DNA from: Paguma larvata
Lineage: Eukaryota; Chordata; Mammalia; Carnivora; Viverridae
Assembly (NCBI GenBank): GCA_030068075.1
Contig: CM057835.1
Coordinates: 43,754,215-43,818,214, forward strand
Direction of reading: 5' to 3'
DNA: 64,000 nt
In this document: positions 1 to 13,849 of the stretch, piece by piece
Layout of the letters: each line of letters begins with the position of its first letter
Position numbering within the stretch: position 1 is the first letter of the stretch
Position numbers and translations under genes: made by a program
The notes under the pieces: generated by a model
Seen by the model: the letters and a program-made list of their open reading frames with translations, nothing else
Databases searched by the model: none
What the model was told of the DNA's origin: nothing

Positions 1-754
1 CCCCAAAATTTCATCTTCACACATGCAATTTAATTGGTTTTGGGACTCTAAATTAAATATGTGTATTGCATTCACACCTTTACGGTTGACAAATCCCATT
101 GGCCTAGCATACGACTGGGAATATAGAAAGAACTGAATTGTTTTGGAGTGCATGGAATTTAACCTTAGCATTTATGTAATTATTTATATACTATATACCG
201 GAAGGCTACAGCCACGTCTTAGGGACTTGACGTACATTACCTGTATCCATTTTCAGTTTTCATATAGTCAAAGAGAGATGAAAAAATAATTTAATTTCTT
301 ATACAACATATTTTTAGAACTGCCATCAGGAAGTAATGGTTAGGATTAGACTCGACACTAATAAAAACTCAAAATAACCATAACTTAAACAAGAGTTTTA
401 TTGCTTTCTCAAGGAAACTTCAGGCGTGGGCAAGCCAGAGCTATAAAATGGCTTGCTCCCTGAAGTACTTAGGGACCCAGGCTCCTTCCAGCTCGTAAGT
501 CTGCCATTCCCATGATACAGCCCTGGCCTCATGGTACAAGATGTTAGGTAGAGGTCTAGCCATCACATCCAGATTTTAGGCGACAGAATAAAGGAAAGGA
601 CAAATTAAAAAAAAAAAAAGCAAAGGACACATGCCAGCTACCTTTTTAAAGAAAACTACCTGGAGGAGCTGCTTAAACCCCATTAGTCGGAGTTTAGCTG
701 TACGTCCACACTAATCACAAAGGTGTCTGACAATGTATTTTTTTTAATTGGTCA
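1..754. other. Single-copy AT-rich non-coding stretch
   Basis: No open frame of note, no recognised repeat and no splice-flanked segment. There is a short A-run near 607-619. I see nothing else to annotate here. Confidence 0.6.
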
Positions 755-1031
755 TGTCCGCAAACCATAAAACTCCTAGAAGAAGACAGTAGCAGTGAGC
801 TTTTTGACATTGGTCTTACCAATGTATTTTTTGGATCTGTCTCCTTAGGCAAGGGCAACAAAAGAAAAAATAAACAAACAGGACTACATCAAGCTAAAAA
901 GATTTTGCACAGTGAAGAAACCCATCAACAAAATAAAAGGCAACCTACTAACTGGGAGAAGTTATTTGCAAATGATATAAATGACAAGGGGTTAATTTGC
1001 AAATATATAAAGAACTCACCCAATTCAATAT

Positions 1032-1065
<34 letters not shown>

Positions 1066-2026
1066 ATCCAATTTAAACATGGGCAGAAGACCTGAATAGA
1101 CATTTCTTCAAAGAAGACATTCAGATGGCCAACAGACACATGAAAAGATGCTCAATATCACTAATCATCAAGGAAATGCAAACCAAAACCACAATGAAAT
1201 GTCCCTTCACACCACCCTGAATGGCTAGTGTCAAAAAGGTCAGATGTTAGTGAGGATGTGGAGAAAAAGGAACCCTTGTGTATGGTTGGCACGAGTGTAA
1301 AAGGGTGCATCCACTATGGAAAATGGTATGGAGGTTCTTCAAAAAATTAGAAATAGAACTACCATACTATCTAGCAATTCCACTTCTGCATATTTATCCA
1401 AACAAAACAAACACACTAATTTGGAAAGATATATGTGCCTCCGTGTTCATCGCAATACTATTTACAACAGCCAAGATATGGAACACACCTTAGCATCCAT
1501 CAACAGATGAACGGGTAAAGAAGATGTAGTATATACATACAGTGGAATATTACTCAGTCATAAAAAAATAATAAAATCTCGCCATTTGCAATAACATGGA
1601 TGAACCTAGAAGGTATCATATTAAGTGAAATAAATCAGACAGAGAAAGACAAATGCTTCATGATTTCACTTCTGTGTGAAATCTACAAGACAAAACAAAC
1701 AAACAAACAAATCAGAAGAGATTAGACCCCCAGATACAGAGAACAACCTGGCAATTGCGGAGGGGAGTGTGGGGGCCTGGGCAAAATACCAGAAGGGGAT
1801 GATAAGTACCAACTTCCAGTTATAAAATAAATAAGTCATGGGGAGGTAATGTACAGCATAAAACTGTCTGGGTAATAATATAGTAACAGTTTTGTCTAGT
1901 GATAGATTGTAGCTAGAGTTATCATGGTGATCACTTGGTAATGTAAAATAAAGGTTGAAACACTAGGTTGTATATCTGAAACTAATACAATATTGTATGT
2001 CAACTACACTTTGATTTAAAAAATGG
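755..2026 (+). mobile_element. L1 (LINE-1) 3' end: decayed ORF2 C-terminus plus 3' UTR
   Basis: The sequence from about 758 follows the mammalian L1 ORF2 C-terminal region, including the stretches normally reading 'ccataaaactcctagaagaa', 'ggcaagggcaacaaaag', 'gatgtggagaaaaaggaacc' and 'caagatatggaa'. The 3' UTR follows and ends near 2026 after 'caactacactttgattt'. The reading frame is broken by stops and by a CA microsatellite that has grown inside it, so only short frames survive (for example 71 aa from 1278). It is 5'-truncated, as most L1 copies are, and is not capable of moving. Confidence 0.9.
1035..1063. repeat. (AC)n microsatellite inside the L1 ORF2 relic
   Basis: About 14 uninterrupted AC units sit where L1 ORF2 has an A/C-rich stretch after 'caattcaata'. 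The repeat therefore seems to have expanded from L1 sequence after insertion. It is likely length-polymorphic. Confidence 0.9.
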
Positions 2027-2279
2027 TCCTGTGTCTAGCTATAATCAAAAGGTTAAGAAGAAAGAACAAATATCAGAGTAGGTAACTGGCAATCCTGCAG
2101 AATCCACCCAATGTTGGGGAGATTGTTTTTTTATTTTTTCAGAGTATAAAATTGCCCATAGCTTGCCAGTTTTTCTTTCTGTCCTCATTTTGTTTAATAG
2201 TCACTCAATAGACACGCTCTATCTCCAACATCCCGTGTCCCAGAGTGGTAGAAAGGGATTCTTCCTCAGTTAGGACTCT

Positions 2280-2700
2280 CTTCTGTTGAAAATGAAAACA
2301 CACTTCACCAAAATTGGTTTAACCCATAGGGGAGTTCATGGGCTCACTTAAGTAAAAAGTCCAGATTGGGCCTCCCTTCAGGAATGGTTTGATTTGGGCT
2401 CCACTGATGTCCCCAAGACCCCTTTTCTGTCCGTCTCTCAGGTGAGCTTTGCATTCCTCCATTCACTGGCCTATTCATGGTCTACATGTGGTGGCAAGAT
2501 GGCGACAGTAGCACCAGCCTACATGCTGCCAAGATCAAGTCCTCTGGGAAAGAATAAGAGTCTTATTACGCACGGCTCTGATTGGGTCACAAAGACATTC
2601 AGTGAACCAGTTGCTGGTAGTACGCCGATTTGCTTAGACCAATCAGCACCTCCCTCTCATGTTATGATTGGACCTGATACTTCTTAAATCTCATGGCCTG
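2280..2700 (+). repeat. Ancient interspersed repeat, family not assigned (copy 1 of 3)
   Basis: Shares an ordered set of phrases with 58246-58590 and 61505-61830: a start such as 'ggtttaacccataggggag' followed by 'tgggctcacttaagtaaaa', then 'ccagattgggcctcc', 'ggtggcaagatggcgac', 'gattgggtcac' and 'accaatcagcacc'. Mammalian genomes hold many old copies of this element, but I cannot name the family with confidence. The 97-aa frame inside it (2394-2687) is treated as a by-product. Confidence 0.5.
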
Positions 2701-5700
2701 AGAGTGGGTGGTTTCCCAAAGGGGATTTGGGATATCATTTTACCTTAAAAATAGTAAATGAATACTGGGTAAATAACAAATCTCTACTAGAGAGGCATAT
2801 CTCACACATAGTATAAGATTCAGTTGGTATTTTCCATGACTGGAGATATAATCATTTCACGAGATATTTGCAGGGCCATGGGGCTAAGAATAAAACCACC
2901 TACACGGGCCTGATTTGATAATTAAATGATCTAACACACTTGAAAACTTAAAGTACAACATCTCCAGGCAGGAATGAAACTTCTATCATTCTGTGAGAAC
3001 TACCATTCCCTGCTCTGCCGGATTAGGCCACTAGAAAATTGTTGTCTTTATCAACATTATTGTTTCTGTCATTAAGTAGACCTCAATTAGTGTGACCCTG
3101 AGCCAGGTCTTTTATGGTTTTCCCTGCATTCTATTCGCATTTCATCAAATGAAGTCTGTTCCACCTGCAGAGGCTTTTCTGTCTGCTAATCTGTTATATC
3201 TGCTTTATGGAAACTTTGACACTAATTCTAGATAATTATTAGTGCCTCTGTCTCCGGTGGCCCAAAGTTCTCGCTTCATGTTCGAAGACTTCAACACATG
3301 GTTTTTCTAAGTAAACCTGCCATGTTCCAACACAGCGTCTCCGCGAAAATACCAGCTGTCATGGTTGTCTTAATAGCTTCTGTCTATAATCCCTATACAT
3401 ACTTTCTCTCTCTCTGTCTTCTCACCCAGGGAACTTTGGGAGAGGTTTACAGGCTCTAGGCTTGGGCAGGACGTGAGCAGTTTTCAGGTTCAGGCCAACC
3501 TAACTGTGCACACCAGGCACTCCCCAATTTTCCTCATAGCAGCCTCTTCACACTTTAAGGTTTAAGCTTCTACATACTATTTGTGGATTCAACAGCTACT
3601 TGTAAACGGTAAATAATTATCATCAATTCAACACCTACCATGTCCCAAACACCCCTTACACATTATTTCTTTTTCTTTCAAGCCCACTGAGTTTCCATAT
3701 GTAGTCATATGTGATGATTTTTTCACCAGTTCAGGTCTCACTCACTACAAATCAGGATTTACCCTGGACTCAGTGAGTTGTTCCAAAAATCCCCTCAATT
3801 GGCTAAAAAGTGCAGGGCAGGGATTGGAAGGCCTTTTTGGTTCAGAGCCTATTTTAGTTTGGGCTAGGCTCCAGGACACCATGAATAGAAGAGTAGCTAG
3901 AGCTATACAGTTCGCTCCCATATCGGAGCCTGCAAAAGTAGTTCTCACGGTTAGCTCCTTGACAACACAACCACACGGAGGCTGGTTACAGTGCAGAGTC
4001 CTGGGTTCCGCTCTCGGGGAATTCTGTTGCAGGTGGCACATTAATGACATTTGGAGAATCACCGTCCACGATCTCAAAACCCAATGTAAGATGCAGAAAG
4101 AATCAGAAGTGGTGGAAAGGGAAATGGATGCTCCTCCTGAGCACACCTTAGATCGGAATCATTTGTTAGAGAGGATCATTCAGCACGAAAATCTCCTGAC
4201 CTACAGTGTTTATCGGAAGAGTTTTGAGAAAGAAATACATATATGCATATATGCGTAACTATATTCTGGGAAAAGATTGAATTCAGTGTTTTCAGTTGAA
4301 TTCCATTTACAATTTTGTAAATTGATTTATCACCGTGGAAAAAGTCAAAGACTAAAAGAAGCCTACTATGGATGATAAAATAAGAACTTTTGATGATAAA
4401 GCAAAGAGCCGAGTGGTCTCCTTTGAACCCTTGATATTCATGTTAATTGGATGTCCTCAAAGTAGGATATGTCTGATACAGTGATTTGTCTGCATACTCG
4501 GAAAGTCCAGTTGTCTACTGATCAAAGCCCTATCCTTACTTCCCAGACACGTGCGGGTAGGCTTTCGGGAGTCACAGGGACGTGCAAAGATCAAAAAAAA
4601 AAAAAAAAAGAAAGAAAGAAAGAAAAGAAAAAAAATTGTGTGTTTTCCAGACGGTCTATGTTTAACTTTCTTTTGTAACAGATAACAGCAATAAAAATGT
4701 TTGGGTCCAACATTGCTGTATAGTTTGAAATTCCTTGCCTACTGAAATCCTGGCCAAAGGCTTTCTTTAGGTTTGTGTTATATTGTCCCATTTGGTTGAC
4801 CGCCTTAGTTAACATTACTGATTATTTACCAGGTCACTATTTCGCTTTGCACAGACACCAAATCAGAGCTCACGCACACAATTTCTTGGATCTTGGCTCC
4901 TTCTTTCTTTTTCCTAAACGCTTAGACTCTCTCCCACCTTACCTCTGTCAGGGCTCCTGTCCAAGACCTCTGGTTCACGGTGCTTCGTGGCTTTTGTCAC
5001 TTGGTTTGTCTGTTAAAAAAAAAAAATTAGTAATGTCAGATTTTTATTTCCTATTGGAGGGAGAGATGATTTGGGGGAGAGTCGATGGGGTGACTGAACA
5101 AAACCAGTTGAACAGTTAATGCTTTAACCTTGCGTATAATTTATACAATAAACAAAGTCACATGCTCCCCCTAATAATTTAGATGTAAGCAAATGTTGAT
5201 TTATTCAGTAAGGCTACTGCCGGAAGCAAAGCCCGCAGCACTAAAATTTGAATTAAACTAGGACAGAAGCAGGCTAGTCTATAATAACATTTGTATAATT
5301 TTATTTTTGCCCTTGGCTCAGTTCATTTCCTCGTACAGTAGATGCATGAAATTGGTTCTTCAGCCACCTTTAGCTGATGTTCATTGATATCCGAGCAGGC
5401 AGAGAAGCAAGAGAATGCACCTTTCTGGGCTTTGTGCTTTCGATTGGAAGGCCTCAAATTCCTAGGTCATTTCTGACAATGATTATCTTTCCCCGAATTG
5501 CGTTTTTGGCAAATATCTCAGAAGAGCTTCATTTAACCTCCAGATACGCTTTTCCTCTCTTACTGTGAGGGGCTCTTAAAACTGAGGCTGTTAAGTAGAT
5601 GCAAATGTTGTGCTGTTTTTATTCCTTTATTCAAGCCCCGGGGCGCGAAGCTGAGTTCTCTTACTCCGCTTTCAGCAGTGAAATAAGGGCCTTAGGAAAT

Positions 5701-8180
5701 TCTTTACCTGATGGTGGAAAATAATCATTAACTTGAAAGAGTGTGAGCCCAAACCCCCCCCTTTACTATTAACCTTCGACTTAAATAAAAATTAAGGACT
5801 AACCATCTTCCAACTCACCCCTTGTGTTAGGGGCTGAAGCTCCTCCAGAGAGAACAGGTTTCAGCCAGGAAGTCGTTTTTGAGAGCTTCCGAAAATTAGG
5901 GGAAGTTTTCCCTCCCAACAGAGAGAAACTTGGTTTTTCCGGCGTGCTCTGCGACCCCACACCCACCAGCAGGGCACAGTCCACAAAAGAAAGCTTTCTC
6001 GAAACCGCCACTTTAAATGTCTGGCAATTTGAATTCACAGTTGCATTTCGGGCAGAGGAACCGCTCTTTGGGTGGGGGGGAGGGGTCAAAAGTTCCGAAA
6101 CAAAGAATTTCTTCCCTCAGGTCAGGAAATCAACTATGCTAAAAAAAAAAAAAAAATCTCCCCAGTCTTTTGTTTAGAGGGAGTTAAGAAAAAAAGAATC
6201 CTGAAAATTAGAAATGAAAGAATTGGTATTTGCACTTCATGTGAAATATGCATTTATCTCTCACTTCTTCCAGCTGAGAAGGTAAATAGGAGCCCTAGTG
6301 TTTCGGAGGCAAATATTGTTCTGTCCTATTCTTGGTAACAAAATCTGCTCCCAGGCCTTCTCCATCCCTGTCTGATTGTGCCCTGGGGCTGTTGCAGGCA
6401 GCCAAAGGAGCCTTTCAGAAAATCCAGGCCATGTTTTGACTTCATTACAAATTCCAAATAGAACAAGTTTTCGCCTGGCTTAGGCTTGGTTATGAAAGTT
6501 TCCCACAGCTCTCGAAAATATACAGAATAATAAATGGCCCGGCAGAGAAATAGAAGGCAATAGTAATTCCATCAAAGGTTTCTCGTCACATCATAAACCA
6601 CAATTGCAGAGCCCGAGGACCTTATGTCACTAGGACCCAGAGATAAAATGTTTTGCCTTGGGCCCTGAGGTCACGCGTTGGGGCAGGAGCTTTGAGGTTC
6701 GGTCCTTTGTTCGAAGGCTGGCGGGGAGGAGGGCCCTAGAAGGGAAAGAAGGCCTCTCTCCCCTACCCTGTGGCCCCCTGGCCTTCCCCGGGGACACACC
6801 ACGGGGATCGGGCGGGCATTGTGAAACCTCCTCACCCCAAGGGGTGGCTGTGAAGCCTCAAATGTGTTCGGGTATTTCCAGCATAAAAGCAAAAATTGAT
6901 GAGTTTCAGTGGGATAAGCTCTGAGGCGCAAAGGAAAAAGCCCTAGGGCGGCGGGTGTGAGGAGGATACTTTTTATTGTCCTGCTGCGGATTTCTTCCTT
7001 CGTTTTTCTTTTCTTTGCCTCTTGCTAGTCTCTATTAAGTCAAGATGTTAGACAAACGCACCAGTTACATGTTACGCGCAAACTTCTTAAGGGAACCCTT
7101 TCCTCCCCAGTTTACAGACGAGATTCCAGTCAGGCCATGTTCCCGTTCCCCACCCTTCTCTCGCCCCACCCTTTCCGGGGGTGCAAACATAACGCGAAGC
7201 TTTAATGAGGAATTCGAGAAGGCCACACCTCATGAGAACTCTAGGTATTGACCCTACCAGCTTACACGGCATGTCCTTCTTTTCCACACACTTTTATTTT
7301 AGAAAACATGTACGAAATTCTTAAAATAACTCCAACAGTGGGGATTTACATTAACTTTTTTCTTAAAAAAAAATCTATTAACCTATATGTCCCACCCTAG
7401 AAGCAGAGTTCATTCACTCCTTATTTTTTAAAAGCCAATAACTATAGCCTGACAATTCCTAATCCATCACGCTGACATCGAAGTGGTGGGCTGTGGCTTT
7501 ATGACATCAAAGCCATTGATTATGGCTTTTTCATATGTGGATGACAATGCAGTCACTGCCATTATCCACGCATTATACTATACACTAGCCTCACAGTGAT
7601 GACAGAGAGATGCCGTGGTTAGTGATTAAGGACTGGTCACGAAATTTCCCCAAAAGCCGTTTCTGAAAAGTCTTCGAACATGACCAAAATTCTAATAATG
7701 AGCTTTGGCTGAGAAGCACACTCTTGTGTCTCTCTCTGGGCTCCCCACACTTAGTTAAACTTGTAACCTCATCTTCCAGATGCTTTCCTTCGGTAGACAC
7801 AGTCAACAGGAGCATTAGACAGAATCTGTAAGAAAAATATGAATGCCCTTTTTCCACTTATATACCAGCTGGTAGAGAACACCTAGCTTAAATCTAAAAA
7901 AGGAGGTTTAGTAAATATTTCTAGTTTGACTGGACTGGAATTATAATATGAAGAGAAACTGTTTTATTGGAACCGCTACCATTTGCAGGGGCCAGGCTAC
8001 AGGCATGTGTGCCCGGGTGCACGTGCCTGTGTTAAGGGGATTGGCAGCCAGGAACAAGGTGAAAAGAAGTTCATTGTCTGTCTCAAGGAAATAAAGACCT
8101 CAGACTTTTAACATGAAAATATACCATTGGCATCAGATACTAATCACAAGGTAATTATTTTTAAAGAGGTTCCTGACTGA

Positions 8181-8181
<1 letters not shown>
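2701..8181. other. Single-copy non-coding sequence
   Basis: There are no convincing exons. Minor A-rich runs lie at 4594-4636, 5016-5027 and 6140-6155. Slightly GC-rich islets occur near 5636-5660 and 6650-6850. The stretch 7440-7600 has a regular, low-repeat texture with TCF-like 'acatcaaag' and TGAT/ATTA words and could be a conserved non-coding element, which needs alignment. The 161-aa frame at 3773-4258 overlaps a 133-aa antisense frame and matches nothing I recognise. Confidence 0.5.

Positions 8182-8211
<30 letters not shown>
8182..8211. repeat. (AC)n microsatellite
   Basis: About 15 uninterrupted AC units flanked by unique sequence. Likely polymorphic. Confidence 0.95.
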
Positions 8212-8215
<4 letters not shown>

Positions 8216-11200
8216 AGGCTAATAAACACACCCAGAGACTAATTCTGCCCTTGGTTGTATGTGAGTTAGTTGTCCTTGGAGTGAATAAAAGCTGCTTTCC
8301 ACGTTATTCTACCCTCCTCTAAAAATAAAATAAAATAAAAAAGCCACTTCAGAAGATATGGATAAAAATGTACCCAATTAAAAACCACTCCTCAAGGGCA
8401 ATTTGGATGACAGGTTAAGGTGGGCAACATCAAACTCAGCCCCTTCCCATAAAATACATCAGATTCAAAGAAGTATTTTTTTTAAGTCACTAATCTTTCT
8501 AATGAACCTCAAACTCCATCAGCCAAACTCAACTGGTTTTTTCAGCAAGGAGAGTATTAACTTACGCGAAAGACACCGTGTATAACAGAAAGCACCCAAA
8601 ATATCAATAACGTGGTAAAATACTTTCCTTTGTGCAAGGAAAAACTCTTTGTTGAGGAATTTCAAGCTAATAGAACACCCACACTGGACAGAAGAGTCCC
8701 TGTCAATGCAGGTATCGTGTGATTATGGGTCTATCCCCAGGACGCCATGGGCGGATGCTTCGAGAGGACCTCTCTGCTAGCATATCCCCCATCTCCTCAC
8801 TGGAATGAATTGAAACACCTGGGCATCTCCCCCAGATCTCCCCATTAAGAAACGTTTCCACTGTGTAATGTGTCAGATGGTGTGTCAGAAGTGGAGGGGA
8901 TTTTTTTTTCAAGTATAAAGCGGACTCCTGACCACCTGAGCTGCATTTTCGTCTCTACATACGTCCGTATCTTAGACTGAGCCTCTGAGCGACCCAGCTT
9001 TCTATCCGTTTCTTTGGAGCTAGATGGCACTGAGTCTCTTGCGTTCATTCACTCATTCATTGGTTCGTCCGTTTGTTTGCAGATTCATGCCTTCAGCCAC
9101 TACTGATCGAAGACTTACAATGTGCCCGACGCTGCTTCTAGGAGCTGGAGAATCAGTGGTAAAGGGGACAGAGAACATCCTGCTCTCGAGAGTTTATTTT
9201 CTGCCAGGCACAGGCATCCTCCAACGAGCAAACCAGTGAAGGTCATCCTTTCAGACAATGATTAGTGAAATAAAACTAAATGAACGTGATGATTGAGAGC
9301 AGACTCATGTGGAAGGGAAGGACTCAATGGGGAGTGAAAGACGTTGAACCGACACCTGAGTGCCAACAGCCTGAATGGATTCTGCCTGTTTCTCAGCCAT
9401 GGCACTTACTCCTATTATTATATAGACTGTACAATCTCACGCCTAGTGTCTCAGAACACTCACATGCTTCCAAGCAGAGATCTCAAAGCCCAGGTAGTGA
9501 AAACACTTGCCTTTCACTTACCAGCAGGACAACCTGGGGCATTATTTCTCAGCCAAGGGCTTATTTAATTATCAAGCATTCTGCAAATGTTTTCCAAATC
9601 GTATAGACAAGTCCATCGACGGTACCGACTTTCAAGACCATATACCTCCTTCAACAGAGAAATGCCCAGACCCCCTGAAAAATGTGTTCTCTCCGAGAGC
9701 CATCATTCATTTAAATTTACAATTCTTTTTTCTTCGGTCCCTCTGAACAACCAGGTGCCTACAAAACATACTGGCTTTATTTCATTAGATAACTAACTTT
9801 ATTGCTACCCACGCAAATTTTATGCTTGAAAAAAAAAAAAAACCCAGAGCAGCGCTGCCCTTCCGCTGCTCAGGCGGCACACTCGCCACGCCGGCCACAT
9901 TTAGAAATGATTGCTTTAGCTCGTGGCTTACAAGAAAAGACTTCATATCACATATTAATTTTTAAAATGTTTTCTTAAGCCCCTTTTAGTCTTTATGGCA
10001 AACCCAGAGGCCAGGTAAAAATGAACGATTGTAATATGGTTTCGTTTCGAGGCATAAAAGTTTACCATCGCCTTTTCCCCATGTCACAGCTGGGCACCTC
10101 CATTATGGTTACTTAGGTGTCTGATGGTTTGTCAGAAAGCTAGCCATAACTTAGGTGGAAAACTGGACTCCATTAAAAAAACATTAAAGGCTGAGAGGGA
10201 GGCAAGTTGATGTGGCATTGCTCCCAGCAATAAGGAAGCAAGAGTGCATGCTGAAGCTTGGAAATAGAAAGTGATGTCCTCATAAAAACATGGCTCTGGG
10301 CTGGCGTGCCACTAGAAATTCTTCTGTCAGTTTAGAATATTTAGCTCTAAGGGATTTCGACTTTCAAATGTATCTTTGGATGCAAAATAGACTGCACCGC
10401 AGTAGATAGCATTGAAGAAGGGAAAGAAGCATTTGCTCCCAATTATGATCAGTTTACGTGAAACCGAAGATGTTTCTTTCTTTTCCAGATAGGCTGTTTG
10501 ATGGGAAAGTGTGCAAGTGAGTCAGATGAGCTACCTCGCTAACACCAAGTGATCGGCTGGTCTTCACAGCCCGCGAACGTGGCCGGTAACTGATGCAGCG
10601 AAACAATATTAAAAGCTTCAGCACTACTGGTTATCAAGGGAAACTTTCAGCCTAATTGGAAAGCTCGAAGCTTCAGGCGTCTGAAATTTTTGGTTTGGGG
10701 CTCTTTTACGGCATTCCAATGCAGTATTTCCAATCAATAACGTGATGCTATGCACACCACCATCGCGAGCCTTATTAACTCCCCCGAGTTTTGTATTTGA
10801 CTTGTTAAACTGTAAGAAGAGTTGGAGAAACAAACAGAAAAGAAATAGCGTAGTCCCTAGCTGCCAGAATACAAAACAATCAAATAAACAAACTCCAGGG
10901 CTCAAAGAAAACCGAAAGGGGCAAAATGGAAACCATGTACAGGTGTAGTGTCATGCACAAAACCTGAGTGTCTCGGGTGACCTTCCTTGGCGTGATTTGT
11001 CTTTCCGGGTGTTAAACAAAGGGGCCATCTCTCCAGGCAGACTGAATTACGTGCTAAGATTGAGTTGCGATGGTGCAATTTCTACCCCCCTAAAACATCT
11101 AGACGTGCGCCTCTTTTCCACAGCAGATTGTGGTTGTTTTCAGCCCTACCTCGATACAGGGGGTGTCTTACGGATATGGCGGTGAAAACAACCCATGGAG

Positions 11201-12709
11201 GTTTTGCTACGGCACGACTGTCATCCTCACCTGGAACGCTTCACAATGTCCTGAACCAACCTCCCTGCACAGAATCAAACAGCGGTATCTTCAGACTTCG
11301 GCAATTCCAGCGTTTATGGAATTGTATGCTTCCAAGGGAACTTCTGCAAATATCAGACATTGTGAAACTGGAACTGGACCAGAACAAGGTCGTTATGGGG
11401 GGTGGGGGGGCTGAATTTTCCTTTTGCCCCTAAAGTCCACCAACCAATGAAGTGCACCAGCCTTCATTAGAGGTTTGGGAGGGCACGCAGGAGACATTAG
11501 CAGTTGCTGAGAGGTACGGAGCTGAAGAAGTTGGAGTACAACTAAAATCCAACACCTGCTCCTGTCCTTTGCTGTGAAGCTTCGACTTCTGGAACCAGAG
11601 GACAAAAGCCTCCTTTGTGTCTGGCTTCAAAGAGACACAGACCTCAGTTCGAACCTGAAGACGCGTATTTACTCACATTTTAATATTTCTGAAATCAGAA
11701 CACATCTTAGAAACACTGTTGGCCAGCAGTAGTTGCCCACAATTGTCACCGTACCCAGGCACGGGTGTAAAACTTACGGGACGGCTCAGAAGAGGACCCC
11801 AGAGACAATAGCGAACAGTTGTTGAGGAAATGCTACATCACAGACATTTTTGATGGCGTCGAGGATGAGCCGGTGCAGCACGATGTGAACACCCCTGACT
11901 CCAAGTTGGAAAATCACTCATAAGAGCCACATTTTGAATGTGAAGTTTTATAAATTTCATTTCACACATGTGCAAGAGACACATATGAGAGAAATGAATG
12001 CCAAAATAAGCTCAAGAGCCTTACCAATAAGAATATAGTAAAGGCGCTGAGACATAAAAAGCCACTGTGCTACAGTTGTGAGAATATTTCTTGCTTTCTT
12101 AGTGGTACATAAAATCGCGGTGGACCTTAGCACGATGACGCCTGAAGTACAATGAAATACAAAATCCGTATGACCTAGAAGAGTTTCTTTAACAGCTCGG
12201 GGCTTCAGATTTTTCTTCTGAAAAAGGAGAATAATAACCGTCACCTCCTAGGGAGATGGGGCGGCCAAGCTGGCCCCAGCAGAGGCCACAGACCTCAACA
12301 CGGCACGTCGTCTGTTCCCAGCCAGTGGCAGTAGATAGCAGTCTCTACTCACTTGGCTACTTCAGCCGGGCCACAATACAAAGTAAATAGCCCTGTTTAC
12401 TTCTCCCAAGGTGCTTTCCTTTGTTCGTTGACCTTGCCAGCTCTGCATCAGGTAGACAAAAAAAACAACCATCGAGAAGGTCTTGGTGACTGTGTAGTTT
12501 TTGGTGATCATTTGTGCAACAGATGAAATGGTTATGTGGAACCAGTGTTCTAATGATAGAATGACAGTGATCTCAAATCATGTTTTTCAATGCCGCTCCA
12601 GGAGAATGGAAAAGAATACATCGATCTCAAAGTCAGTAGAGAGAATTGTTTAAAAAATTTTTTTAACTAAAAAAAAAATGATAATCAGTATCAGTCAACT
12701 AAAAATGCT
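8212..12709. other. Single-copy non-coding sequence with one old repeat
   Basis: No gene is recognised. The part at 9040-9230 ('cattcactcattcattgg' ... 'aatgtgcccgacgctgctt' ... 'ggagctggagaatcagtgg') resembles the common ancient repeat beginning CATTCATTCAACAAATATTT. The rest, for example 9900-10560 and 10620-11430, is unique, with overlapping frames on both strands (up to 122 aa) and no splice structure I would defend. A-run at 9830-9842. Confidence 0.45.
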
Positions 12710-12921
12710 AAATCAATCTTTCTTTCTTTCTTTCTTTCTTTCGTTCTTTCTTTCTTTCTTTTAGAGGGAGAGAGAGTATAAGCAGGAGAGAGAGAGAGAG
12801 AGACGGAGAATCCAGAGCTGGCTCCAAGAGCCCAACATGGGGCTCAGTCCCACCACCCTGGGATCCTGACCTGAGCCAAAATCAAGTCAGATGCTCAACT
12901 GACTGAGCCACCCCAATGCCC
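12710..12921 (-). mobile_element. Carnivore tRNA-derived SINE (older subfamily) with (TTTC)n tail
   Basis: Read on the minus strand it starts 'ggggcattggggtggctcag' (tRNA box A region), continues 'ttgagcatctgact' and 'tggctcaggtcaggatccc', and ends in CT-rich sequence followed by a (GAAA)n tail. On the plus strand that tail appears as a TTTC microsatellite at 12716-12762. It is more diverged from the felid consensus than the other copies. A short possible target duplication 'tgctaaa' flanks it. Confidence 0.85.
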
Positions 12922-13729
12922 CCTGCTAAAATGTTTTTAAAAGTTAAAAGTCTAAGCAACAGTTATTCTAAAAGTCTCTCTTAAAATTCTATAAGTCTCT
13001 CTTAAGAAGAAAGAAAGAATGAGCAATCTTCAACCTAAAATTTCTAAAACCAACTTTTATTTTAGAAAATCCATTTGCAGATGCCTGTTTCTTTGTCAGT
13101 GGCTAAGCAGAGAATTTATTGACTCTCCATGCCGTTTCCTCTCTTTTCTTGTTAATATTTCCCTGCACACATCCGAACCACCGTACTGTGGATATTTTCT
13201 TCTGCTCGGTGGCGTCGTCATTGGAGGAGTCATAATACAGAAAAGAACGAGGTAGCCAATGTGCAGCTCTGCTCTTTTAGGAGGCCGGCCGGCCATGCGG
13301 AGAGAGAGGGACATTCCCATAGAGGATATCGAGACAAGTCAGCAATAGTTGCTGCAGTCTAGACACGTGGCATTTCGCCACCCTTTCCTTTCTGCGGGCC
13401 TCCCATCTCTCTGCGGGCCCTGGCCGACTCTCTCTGCCTCCTGTCCGCCCCTCGGAGTGCTCTGCAGATACTCCACTGGGGCTCCTAGGTCTTGAGGAAG
13501 AGCCTATATAAAGGAGGGATCTTGAAGCCCAAGCTTCATTGCCTTTATGGTAAGTCTATTTTGGATTAAAAGGAAATGAGAAACAAAATTGTATGTTAAA
13601 AGTAAAATGTTGAACAAAAAAAAAAAAGGGAGGGGAGCTCTCAGAGTTTATTTAAGATACAGGTGCCCTATAACCTCCTTCGGCCTTGGCTTTTCCTCTG
13701 GCGAGTAGACATAATCACAGTATCTTCTT

Positions 13730-13830
13730 TCTCGGGTTACTGTGGTGATCACAAATTAAGATAATCCATAGAAAGTAGTTGGCACCACACCTGGCGCATA
13801 ATAATTGCTCAGTAATGTTAGCCGCCAACT
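13730..13830 (+). repeat. MIR-like SINE fragment (3' part)
   Basis: The words 'ggtgatcacaaattaagat', 'ggcaccacacctggcgcat' and 'aataattgctcagtaatgtt' follow the end of MIR (cctggcacatagtaagcgctcaataaatgtt in the family). Diverged. Confidence 0.4.
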
Positions 13831-13849
13831 ACTCTTCTTTATTTGCATT

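Noticed and set aside
3773..4258. 161-aa plus-strand frame
   Set aside because: No known domain, overlaps a 133-aa antisense frame, has no splice or promoter signals, and the base composition is that of its surroundings. A protein search would settle it.
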